Translations under genes and position numbers: made by a program
Assembly (NCBI GenBank): GCA_964553105.1
Contig: CAZKJO010000058.1
Span: forward strand, 1 to 11,287
Source: Profundicola sp964553105
GTDB taxonomy: Bacteria > Bacteroidota > Bacteroidia > Flavobacteriales > Weeksellaceae
Length of the DNA: 11,287 nt
Direction: 5' to 3'
Shown: positions 1-5,625 of the stretch, piece by piece
Layout: the number at the start of each line of letters is the position of its first letter
How positions within the stretch are numbered: position 1 is the stretch's first letter
The notes under the pieces: generated by a model
What the model saw: only the letters and a program-made list of their open reading frames with translations
What the model was told of the DNA's origin: nothing
Databases searched by the model: none

Positions 1-769
1 GATTGATAATTGGAAGAATCTTATCCACCATTTTAGAACCTAAATGTCCTGCCCATGGTAAAACCTCAATTTCATCAGGAAATATAGTTTCAATTTCTGT
101 CTTTTTCTTCAACTTGGTTTCAATAGAAATTTTTTTGATGTCATATGGAATTAAAACTTCCATAGCTTCTTCTAAATTTCCAATGGTCGCAGTAATACCC
201 CAAATTTTAAGTTGAGCGTTAAATTTTTGAAGATAAGAGATGGCTAATTCTGTAAGGACTCCGCGCTTGCTGCCAAGCAACTCGTGCCATTCATCTACGG
301 CAATACATTGAATATTTTTAAAAAATTGGTGATGATTTTTCATGGCGAATAACAAGTGAAGCGTTTCTGGAGTTACAATCAATACTTCTGGCATCGAACG
401 CGCTTGTCTTTGTTTCACTTTGGCTGGCGTATCACCATTTCTTGTTTCAACAACCCAATCTAATCCCACCTCATTAATAACTTCTTGCATGGCACGTTGT
501 AAATCCTTGGCTAATGAGCGTAGTGGAGAAACCCAAATGAGCTTTATCCCTTTACCAGCATATTTTTTTGGGTTATTTAAATAATCTGTAAGAACGGCTA
601 AGAAAACAGAAAATGTTTTTCCATAGCCCGTTGGTGCAACGACCATTCCACTGTGCCCCGTGATGTATTTAGCCCAAGATTCTTCTTGAAAAGGAAATGG
701 TTCATTGCCATTGGAATTCATCCAATCAGTAATGATTTTGTATCCTTCACTATTTTTAAATTTCGACAC
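1..769 (-). CDS. Ligase-associated DEXH-box DNA helicase (Lhr-Core type), N-terminal part, cut by window edge
   Basis: Only the first 256 codons lie in the window; the reading frame is open to base 1. The translation shows superfamily 2 helicase motifs in order: Walker A APTGYGKT at residues 45-52 (Lys51), motif Ia WVSPLRSLAKDL, motif Ib VTPETLHLL, the Walker B box as DEWH at residues 159-162, and motif III TATIGN at 193-198. DEWHEL and the adjacency to the ligase and exonuclease identify the ligase-associated Lhr-Core family, an ATP-driven 3'-to-5' DNA translocase in characterised relatives. The second RecA domain, winged helix and Lhr C-terminal domain would lie outside the window. The start is GTG: a stop codon lies 15 bases upstream in frame, and no ATG or TTG intervenes. 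It begins 17 bases after the ligase stop, so co-transcription is very likely. Family assignment is confident; its role in damage repair is inferred from the family. Confidence 0.9.
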   Translation of the reverse strand, partial: MSKFKNSEGYKIITDWMNSNGNEPFPFQEESWAKYITGHSGMVVAPTGYGKTFSVFLAVLTDYLNNPKKYAGKGIKLIWVSPLRSLAKDLQRAMQEVINEVGLDWVVETRNGDTPAKVKQRQARSMPEVLIVTPETLHLLFAMKNHHQFFKNIQCIAVDEWHELLGSKRGVLTELAISYLQKFNAQLKIWGITATIGNLEEAMEVLIPYDIKKISIETKLKKKTEIETIFPDEIEVLPWAGHLGSKMVDKILPIIN

Positions 770-777
770 TCGCTTAA

Positions 778-783
778 TCCTTT
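778..783 (-). promoter_or_regulatory. Possible ribosome-binding site for the helicase GTG start
   Basis: The minus strand reads AAAGGA, eight bases before the GTG start. It lies in the short gap after the ligase stop. Shine-Dalgarno-like sequences are uncommon in Bacteroidota and I see none before the other genes here. It may help the weak GTG start, or it may be chance in purine-rich sequence. Confidence 0.35.
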
Positions 784-786
784 AAA

Positions 787-2382
787 TTAATCAATAGATA
801 GTGAATCAATTAAAGCTTTGACGCTTTCTATGGTATCGATTTCGTCAACTGTTTTATCTCTTCTCCATCTTTTAATTCTTGGAAATCTTAAAGCAACACC
901 AGATTTATGGCGATTACTTAATGCAATTCCTTCAAATGCGATTTCAAATACAAGTTCAGGTTTAACAGTTCTAACTGGCCCGAATTTTTCAATCTCATTT
1001 TTACGAACAAATCGACTAACTTCTTGAATTTCTTTATCCGTTAATCCAGAATAGGCCTTGGCAATGCTAACCAATTTCTCACCATCTCTCACTGCAAAAG
1101 TATAATCACTATAGTGACCACTTCGTCTTCCAGAGCCACGTTGAGCATAAATCATAACGGCATCAATCGTTAGTGGATCGACTTTCCATTTCCACCAATC
1201 GCCCTTTTTTCTTCCGGTATGGTAGGGGGAAGCTTTTTGTTTCAACATCAGACCTTCAGAGTTTAAAGAACGTGCTTCTTCTCTTATTTTTCTTAAATCT
1301 TCCCACTTTACAAAAGGAATAATTTCGGATAATTTGATAAGGTCACTCTGAACGTGTACCGTAATTTCTTCTAATTTTTGACGCCTATATGTTAATGATT
1401 TTTCTCGAATATCAGTATCATTCCATTCCATGCAGTCGTACATGTAGAAACCTATAGGAACTTCTTCTAAAAGTTTTTTGGTGACATTTTTACGATTTAA
1501 TCTTTTTTGTAAATCATTAAATAGCAAAATATTTCCGTCTTTGAGTGGAAGTATTTCGCCATCAATCACGAAATCCTCTTTTATATTTTTGAAAACCTCT
1601 ACCAATTCAGGGAATTGAGTCGTAACTAATTCCTCTCCACGCGACCAAATAAAAATTTTATCATTACGCTTAACAATCTGCCCTCGAATTCCATCCCATT
1701 TGTATTCAACCTGCCATTCCTGGGGCAAGCCTAACTCAGATAAATCTTTTTCAAGTGGATAGGCCAAGCAGAAGGGGTATGGCTTGGAATCATCGTAATT
1801 AATGTGTTCTCCTGAAATTAATTCATCAAAGCTAATTGAATCCATGTCCCAATTACCGATGATGCTATGCATTAATTGATTTGCGTCCCGTCCAGAATAT
1901 TTAGATAATCCATTGACCAAGGTTTTTTTGGAAACTCCAATCCTAAAACTTCCGCCAATTAATTTATTAAATATTAACCTATCTTGTTGAGACAAACCAT
2001 TCCATGCATTAATTACATAAACCTTTTTGTCCTCATCAGATTTAGATTTAAGTTCTTTTAATTCATTCATCCAAACATGAAGCGGTTTGTTGATTTCATT
2101 TTGAGGTTCCGGTAAAATAAGGGAAATAGTTTCTGCTAAATCTCCTACAGCCGAATAACTTTCTAAAAATAACCATTCCGGAATGTTAGCGATTTCCATC
2201 GCCCATTCTTTCATGAGTGTGGTTTTGACAGGACGTTTTGGTCTTTTTCCAGTAAAAAGAGCAATTAACCACAATTTATCGCGGTCCTCGGCCGTCTCAA
2301 AATAGTTAGCCAATGCAGCAATCTTTGCATTGGTCTTATTAGTCATTTCGACGGTAGATATGAGTTCAGAGAAGTGTTTCAT
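787..2382 (-). CDS. ATP-dependent DNA ligase (PP_1105-type, repair cluster)
   Basis: The 531-residue protein seals DNA nicks through a ligase-AMP intermediate. Nucleotidyltransferase motifs are clear: motif I EYKWDGIRG with the adenylated Lys228, motif III FVIDGEIL with Glu276, motif IIIa GFYMYDC near 311-317, motif IV SEGLMLK at 375-381, and motif V WWKWKVD at 396-402. An OB-fold domain follows from about residue 405, ending in the Arg-rich RFPRIKRWRRDK (499-510) expected at motif VI. Residues 1-215 form the helical DNA-binding domain found in archaeal/eukaryal-type ligases and in this bacterial group. The ATG lies two bases after the exonuclease stop, with no obvious ribosome-binding site, which suggests translational coupling. 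It sits between the exonuclease and the helicase, as in the known repair cluster. The catalytic residues look intact. This is not the NAD-dependent replicative LigA and carries no LigD polymerase domain. Confidence 0.95.
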   Translation of the reverse strand: MKHFSELISTVEMTNKTNAKIAALANYFETAEDRDKLWLIALFTGKRPKRPVKTTLMKEWAMEIANIPEWLFLESYSAVGDLAETISLILPEPQNEINKPLHVWMNELKELKSKSDEDKKVYVINAWNGLSQQDRLIFNKLIGGSFRIGVSKKTLVNGLSKYSGRDANQLMHSIIGNWDMDSISFDELISGEHINYDDSKPYPFCLAYPLEKDLSELGLPQEWQVEYKWDGIRGQIVKRNDKIFIWSRGEELVTTQFPELVEVFKNIKEDFVIDGEILPLKDGNILLFNDLQKRLNRKNVTKKLLEEVPIGFYMYDCMEWNDTDIREKSLTYRRQKLEEITVHVQSDLIKLSEIIPFVKWEDLRKIREEARSLNSEGLMLKQKASPYHTGRKKGDWWKWKVDPLTIDAVMIYAQRGSGRRSGHYSDYTFAVRDGEKLVSIAKAYSGLTDKEIQEVSRFVRKNEIEKFGPVRTVKPELVFEIAFEGIALSNRHKSGVALRFPRIKRWRRDKTVDEIDTIESVKALIDSLSID

Positions 2383-2384
2383 GG

Positions 2385-3392
2385 TCAGGACTTTAACTCG
2401 GTTTCGGATTTTTCTTCTTCGCCATATTCTGTCTTTAGCTCATAAGACTCAATCCCAATTTCATTTAAATATTTAGCAAAAGTAGCCTGAGACCCATGTG
2501 TTACATATACTTTTTCGGCTTCTGTTGCATTAACTGCAGAAATTAATCCATCCCAATCCGCATGATCGCTTATAGGAAAGCCAGCATCAACAGATTTCCA
2601 TCTTCTGTTACCTCTAATTTGCATCCAACCCGAACAAATTGCTGTCGCTGCATTGGGGACTTTCTTAATCATATTTGAACCTAATAGGGCAGGAGGGACG
2701 ATAACAATTTTACCATCCATTTGCTTTCTATTATTCCAGTCGATTCTATGGTAATCTGGAATTTCGTATCCTGTACTTTCGATGGCTTTGTTTAAGTTAT
2801 CAATCGCCGAATGAACGTAGATTTCATCTACGCCTTCTATTAATTTCATAATACGCTGTGCTTTTCCTAAAGAATAGCCAAAAAACACACTTGTTTTATT
2901 ATTTTCTTGATTTCTGCGTACCCAATTGGTTAATTGCTCTTTATAAACATTATTTTTCTGCCATTTATAAATCGGCAAACCAAAAGTAGATTCTGTAACG
3001 AAAGTGTGACATTTTACTGGCTCGAATGGAGTACTTATTTCATCTTCATCTACTTTATAATCCCCAGAGAATACAAATACATATCCTTTCCATTCCAATT
3101 TTATTTGAGCTGACCTTATTAAATGTCCTGCCGGATGAAGCGAAACTTTAACTCCATTAATATTGATAGGATCATTGTATCCAATACTTTCAACAGAAAT
3201 ATATTTTCCAATTCTATGTTGAATAATAGGTTTGGTGTAGTGATGACATAAATAATGTTTCATTCCCGAGCGCGCATGATCTGCGTGCCCATGAGATATA
3301 ATGGCATAATCTACCGGCTTCCATGGATCTAAATAAAATTTTCCTGGGATGCAGTAAATACCTTTAGGTGAAAATTGAATAAAGTTCTTCAA
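2385..3392 (-). CDS. Ligase-associated metallo-beta-lactamase/beta-CASP DNA exonuclease
   Basis: The 335-residue protein has the metallo-beta-lactamase metal motif HGHADH (His34, His36, Asp38, His39), His90 in PAGH, and Asp111 in FSGDY. The beta-CASP part follows: ESTFG at 134-138, SGW near 254, ISDHADW with His277, and a C-terminal VTHG with His299. This matches the nuclease of the bacterial Lhr/ligase cluster (TIGR04122 type), a metal-dependent DNase in characterised relatives. The last 15 or so residues are acidic and poorly conserved in look. The start is TTG: the codon just before it is a stop, and the next in-frame Met is residue 44, inside the metal site, so no ATG start is possible. 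Upstream I see only weak promoter candidates: CATTTTTG (3445-3452), one base off TAnnTTTG, and a TTGACA-17-AATAAT pair (3434-3406). It is probably the first gene of the operon. Confidence 0.93.
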   Translation of the reverse strand: MKNFIQFSPKGIYCIPGKFYLDPWKPVDYAIISHGHADHARSGMKHYLCHHYTKPIIQHRIGKYISVESIGYNDPININGVKVSLHPAGHLIRSAQIKLEWKGYVFVFSGDYKVDEDEISTPFEPVKCHTFVTESTFGLPIYKWQKNNVYKEQLTNWVRRNQENNKTSVFFGYSLGKAQRIMKLIEGVDEIYVHSAIDNLNKAIESTGYEIPDYHRIDWNNRKQMDGKIVIVPPALLGSNMIKKVPNAATAICSGWMQIRGNRRWKSVDAGFPISDHADWDGLISAVNATEAEKVYVTHGSQATFAKYLNEIGIESYELKTEYGEEEKSETELKS

Positions 3393-3521
3393 TTATATGA
3401 TTTGAATTATTGAAAATTAATGATTTAATGTCAATGATTCTAATGCAAAAATGTTTCCATAAATAATTTTGGAGGATAGTGTTGCAATAAAGCAGAAATG
3501 AGGAGAGGAATTTTAAGGCAT

Positions 3522-3553
3522 AAAAAAAGCCTTAAGAAAAATCTTAAGGCTTT
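3522..3553 (-). terminator. Intrinsic terminator of tRNA-Asp copy 1
   Basis: On the minus strand a perfect 12-bp stem (arms at 3542-3553 and 3526-3537, core GCCTTAAG) closes a four-base loop and runs into seven T residues. It begins seven bases after the 3' end of the tRNA. The T-run lies on the minus-strand side only, which sets the direction. It also separates the tRNA from the exonuclease operon downstream. Confidence 0.88.
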
Positions 3554-3559
3554 AAAAAG

Positions 3560-3633
3560 CGATCCGGACGGGATTCGAACCCGCGACCACTTGCGTGACA
3601 GGCAAGTATTCTAACCAGCTGAACTACCGGATC
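3560..3633 (-). tRNA. tRNA-Asp (anticodon GTC), copy 1
   Basis: The minus strand folds as a cloverleaf of 74 bases. The acceptor stem GATCCGG pairs with CCGGATC, the D-arm starts GTTCAGC, the anticodon stem CTTGC/GCAAG holds the loop CTGTCAC with anticodon GTC, and the T-arm has GGTTCGAATCC. The base after the acceptor stem is G, the usual discriminator of bacterial tRNA-Asp. CCA is not encoded, so it would have to be added by nucleotidyltransferase. The sequence is closely similar to E. coli tRNA-Asp and identical to the second copy at 3956-4029. Confidence 0.97.
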
Positions 3634-3703
3634 AGTATTTTTAATTTTTAGCTTTTCAGTAGTAAGTTCTTCTCTTAATTACCATTGTTCTGAAATGCGA
3701 CTG

Positions 3704-3734
3704 CAAATATAGAATTAAAATTTAAACTTACAAA
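3704..3734 (-). promoter_or_regulatory. Bacteroidota-type promoter of tRNA-Asp copy 1
   Basis: On the minus strand TTTG (3734-3731) is followed after 19 bases by TATATTTG (3711-3704). This fits the -33 TTG and -7 TAnnTTTG consensus of the Bacteroidota primary sigma factor. Transcription would start near 3697, giving a leader of about 65 bases before the tRNA. The same arrangement with the same 19-base spacing precedes copy 2. Confidence 0.82.
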
Positions 3735-3919
3735 TAATCTTCCATATAAAAATGCTCTTCTTTTCAGTTATAGCTTCGAACTCATTCGTTTTGTGAATGT
3801 TAAAACTTTAGAAATAATTTAATTTTAATTGTAATTAAACCTAAGTGATTGATAAATGGCTTTAAGATAAGATTACTTCAATTTTAAATGAACGGAAAAG
3901 GGTAGGAAATTTAAGACAT
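3735..3919. other. Spacer between the two tRNA-Asp units, no gene seen
   Basis: The two tRNA genes are 322 bases apart. That gap holds the copy 1 leader and promoter on one side and the copy 2 terminator on the other. The roughly 185 bases between those are AT-rich, have no open frame of useful length on either strand, and show no hairpin or TAnnTTTG box that I can support. Confidence 0.6.
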
Positions 3920-3950
3920 AAAAAAAGCCTAAAGAAAATCTAAAGGCTTA
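3920..3950 (-). terminator. Intrinsic terminator of tRNA-Asp copy 2
   Basis: On the minus strand the arms AAGCCT and AGGCTT pair over six bases. Two T-T mismatches follow, then three more pairs (AGA with TCT) around a three-base loop, and then seven T residues. It is the relative of the perfect hairpin after copy 1, with two substitutions that each break one pair. It should still terminate, perhaps less efficiently. Confidence 0.75.
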
Positions 3951-3955
3951 AAAAG

Positions 3956-4029
3956 CGATCCGGACGGGATTCGAACCCGCGACCACTTGCGTGACAGGCA
4001 AGTATTCTAACCAGCTGAACTACCGGATC
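3956..4029 (-). tRNA. tRNA-Asp (anticodon GTC), copy 2
   Basis: This 74-base minus-strand cloverleaf is identical base for base to copy 1, including the anticodon loop CTGTCAC (anticodon GTC), the G discriminator and the missing CCA. It has its own promoter at 4099-4129 and its own terminator, so it is probably transcribed separately rather than as part of a tRNA operon. Confidence 0.97.
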
Positions 4030-4098
4030 AGTGTTTTTGTTTGTTTGCTAATCAGTAGTGGTTTCTTCTGTAACTACCATTCCTCTGAATTGCGATTG

Positions 4099-4129
4099 CA
4101 AAAATAGGATAAAAATTTTAACAACCAAA
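4099..4129 (-). promoter_or_regulatory. Bacteroidota-type promoter of tRNA-Asp copy 2
   Basis: On the minus strand TTTG (4129-4126), 19 bases, then TATTTTTG (4106-4099) matches the TAnnTTTG consensus fully. The two boxes are kept while the spacer between them has diverged from copy 1, which supports function. The predicted leader is about 65-70 bases. Confidence 0.82.
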
Positions 4130-4214
4130 CAAAAACTATAAGAATATTCAACTTTCTAAAACGCTATAATTAGCTATTAGATTTAATAAGTTGAATTTCA
4201 ATCAATTTATAAGC

Positions 4215-5132
4215 TTATTTTTTAATAAATTTTCTTTGATATTTTTTCCCTTCTGCTGTTGTCACATGAATTACATAGTTTCCAGCTGCTAATTTCTCTA
4301 GGTTCATGCTTTTTTGACCAAAGTATTTTGCAACGATTTTTCCTGACATATCATAAACATAAACCGAATCGATCTGTCCACTGTCAATAGAAACATTTAA
4401 TTCGTTCAATACAGGGTTGGGATAGATATTAAATGTAGAGTTAGTTGCTACATCATTAGTATTTAAAACCTCATGATTAATTTCAATGTTATCATAATAA
4501 GCATCATGCCCATAATTGTTGTGTAGGAAGTTAATTCCTAGCGCGTCGATTTCATTAAACCTTGGAACACTAGCTATTAATTCATCATTTAAATAATAGA
4601 GTAAGTCATTCATAGTTACCTCCACCAATACAGTATTCCACTCGTTGATTTCCCAGTTGGCTTCGGTATATTGTGATGCATACTCACCAGAGTTGATGAC
4701 ATAAATTAAACCTCTGTTTTCGATTCCTACTCCAGCAATGGGTTCGTATTCTTCGTTATCATTAATACCAAACACAGTGAACTCAAAGTCAGCTCCTTGT
4801 TGTCCAGTTACTAAAATATCATAACTAACGCTAAATACTAAATTGCTCGAAATAGCTTCATTAAAAGATAATGACCCACCAAAAATAGGAAACCATTGAA
4901 AATCATAATCTGCCTCATGACCATTTTTAAATGAGTAAATACCATCTGATGCTTGTTCATCAGAAATTGTTTGATGTTGTACAATTCCGTCGCTACTTTC
5001 TGTTACTTCCCAGCCATTTTGTGCATGTAAATTCCCTATACTATAACCTTCTTGAGCTTCGAATGAAATATTGATTTGCGCTGAAATAAAGGCTACTAAT
5101 AAAAGGAGAGGTAGTGAATAAATTTTTTTCAT
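4215..5132 (-). CDS. Secreted LamG-like protein with T9SS C-terminal sorting domain
   Basis: The 305-residue protein begins with a classic signal peptide: MKK, then a hydrophobic stretch, with likely cleavage after Ala18 leaving an N-terminal Gln. Residues 20-222 look like a single jelly-roll of the LamG/concanavalin type, rich in aromatic and acidic residues and ending in AYYDNIEI, a common last strand of such domains. From about residue 233 a type A T9SS sorting domain follows: FNIYPNP, VYVYDMSGKIV, LAAGNYVIHV and a basic end, QRKFIKK. It should cross the inner membrane by Sec and the outer membrane by T9SS, where the tail is removed and the protein is released or anchored. LamG folds often bind sugars, but I see no catalytic residues and cannot name a ligand. 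It follows the trxA terminator, and no clear promoter or downstream terminator is visible. Sorting is confident; function is unknown. Confidence 0.88.
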   Translation of the reverse strand: MKKIYSLPLLLLVAFISAQINISFEAQEGYSIGNLHAQNGWEVTESSDGIVQHQTISDEQASDGIYSFKNGHEADYDFQWFPIFGGSLSFNEAISSNLVFSVSYDILVTGQQGADFEFTVFGINDNEEYEPIAGVGIENRGLIYVINSGEYASQYTEANWEINEWNTVLVEVTMNDLLYYLNDELIASVPRFNEIDALGINFLHNNYGHDAYYDNIEINHEVLNTNDVATNSTFNIYPNPVLNELNVSIDSGQIDSVYVYDMSGKIVAKYFGQKSMNLEKLAAGNYVIHVTTAEGKKYQRKFIKK

Positions 5133-5161
5133 GTTAATTTTTTTAAGTTTTTATTTAATTG

Positions 5162-5191
5162 AAAAAACCATTCTATTAAAAGAATGGTTTT
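5162..5191 (-). terminator. Intrinsic terminator after trxA
   Basis: An 11-bp stem (arms at 5181-5191 and 5164-5174, core ACCATTC/GAATGGT) with a six-base loop lies between the trxA stop and the next start. On the minus strand it ends in a run of T, partly inside the stem. The arms are almost symmetric, so it could also act weakly on the plus strand, though no plus-strand gene needs it. Confidence 0.8.
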
Positions 5192-5215
5192 GTTAAAATT
5201 TTATTTTAATAGAGC

Positions 5216-5530
5216 TTACATTAAAGCCTCTAATTTATTTGATAATTGATCTTTAGGAACAACTCCGACAACTTTGTCAGCAACTTCTCCATTCTTAAAG
5301 TACAAAATTGTAGGGATATTTCTAATTCCAAACTGAGCAGCCGTATCAGGGTTGTTGTCAACATCAACCTTGCCAATAACAGCTTTTCCTTCGAATTCCT
5401 CAGCTAATGCTTCTACAGAAGGACCTACCATTCTACATGGACCACACCAAGCTGCCCAAAAATCAATCATTACAGGTAAATCTGTGTCTAAAATTTCTTT
5501 GATGTTGCCATCTGTAATTTCTAATGCCAT
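5216..5530 (-). CDS. trxA: Thioredoxin
   Basis: The 104-residue cytoplasmic protein has the full thioredoxin fold. The redox site is WCGPC at residues 28-32, preceded by DFWAAW, with the cis-proline in NIPT (Pro73), Asp23 in the usual buried position and the closing FKNGEV turn. It has no signal peptide, so it is a general cytoplasmic disulfide reductase served by thioredoxin reductase rather than a periplasmic TlpA-type protein. Its length is typical for TrxA. The start is ATG. It lies 95 bases after dnaE on the same strand and is followed by a terminator. The gap contains only imperfect promoter matches, so read-through from dnaE is possible. I recall dnaE next to trxA in other Bacteroidota, but cannot check this here. 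Confidence 0.96.
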   Translation of the reverse strand: MALEITDGNIKEILDTDLPVMIDFWAAWCGPCRMVGPSVEALAEEFEGKAVIGKVDVDNNPDTAAQFGIRNIPTILYFKNGEVADKVVGVVPKDQLSNKLEALM

Positions 5531-5625
5531 AATTTTTTATTTGTAAATGTAAATTTAGTTAATAATTCCAAAGTTTCTAATTCTAGCTATAAAGATAATT
5601 AATAATCTTATTTAAATTTTTGAAC

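Larger units (their letters stand above)
3512..4129 (-). repeat. Tandem duplication of a tRNA-Asp transcription unit
   Basis: Two units of about 220 bases (3512-3734 and 3909-4129) have the same parts in the same order: promoter, leader, tRNA, hairpin and T-run. The tRNA parts are identical over 74 bases and lie exactly 396 bases apart. The leaders match at about 60 of 78 positions by hand alignment, with one single-base gap, and the terminators are recognisably related. The pattern fits an old tandem duplication in which the tRNA was held constant by selection or gene conversion while the flanks drifted. Confidence 0.85.

Noticed and set aside
3..215. Plus-strand open frame of 70 codons
   Set aside because: It lies opposite the helicase, whose motifs prove the minus-strand frame. 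It has no recognisable domain.
3406..3434. TTGACA-17-AATAAT as an E. coli-type sigma-70 promoter for the exonuclease
   Set aside because: Bacteroidota primary sigma factors use TTG/TAnnTTTG, and a match of this kind is easy to find by chance in AT-rich DNA. Kept only as a weak candidate in the gene entry.
3634..3690. Mini-ORFs in the two tRNA leaders, both starting ATG GTA (9 and 10 codons)
   Set aside because: A one-base gap between the leaders puts the two peptides in different frames (MVIKRRTYY against MVVTEETTTD). The DNA is conserved but the peptide is not, so coding is unlikely.
3512..4129. Duplicated tRNA-Asp as attachment sites of an integrated element
   Set aside because: Only about 320 bases separate the copies, with no integrase or cargo, and the similarity extends through promoter and terminator on both sides. 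Tandem duplication explains it better.
4195..4224. ATAAGCTTAT palindrome at the end of the T9SS gene as a terminator
   Set aside because: The ten-base palindrome has no loop and no T-run in the right place. A second weak palindrome, TTGAAATTCAA, has the same problem.
5531..5625. AAACTTTG and TAAATTTA as a trxA promoter
   Set aside because: Each misses one position of TAnnTTTG and neither has a TTG at suitable spacing, so I did not call a site.
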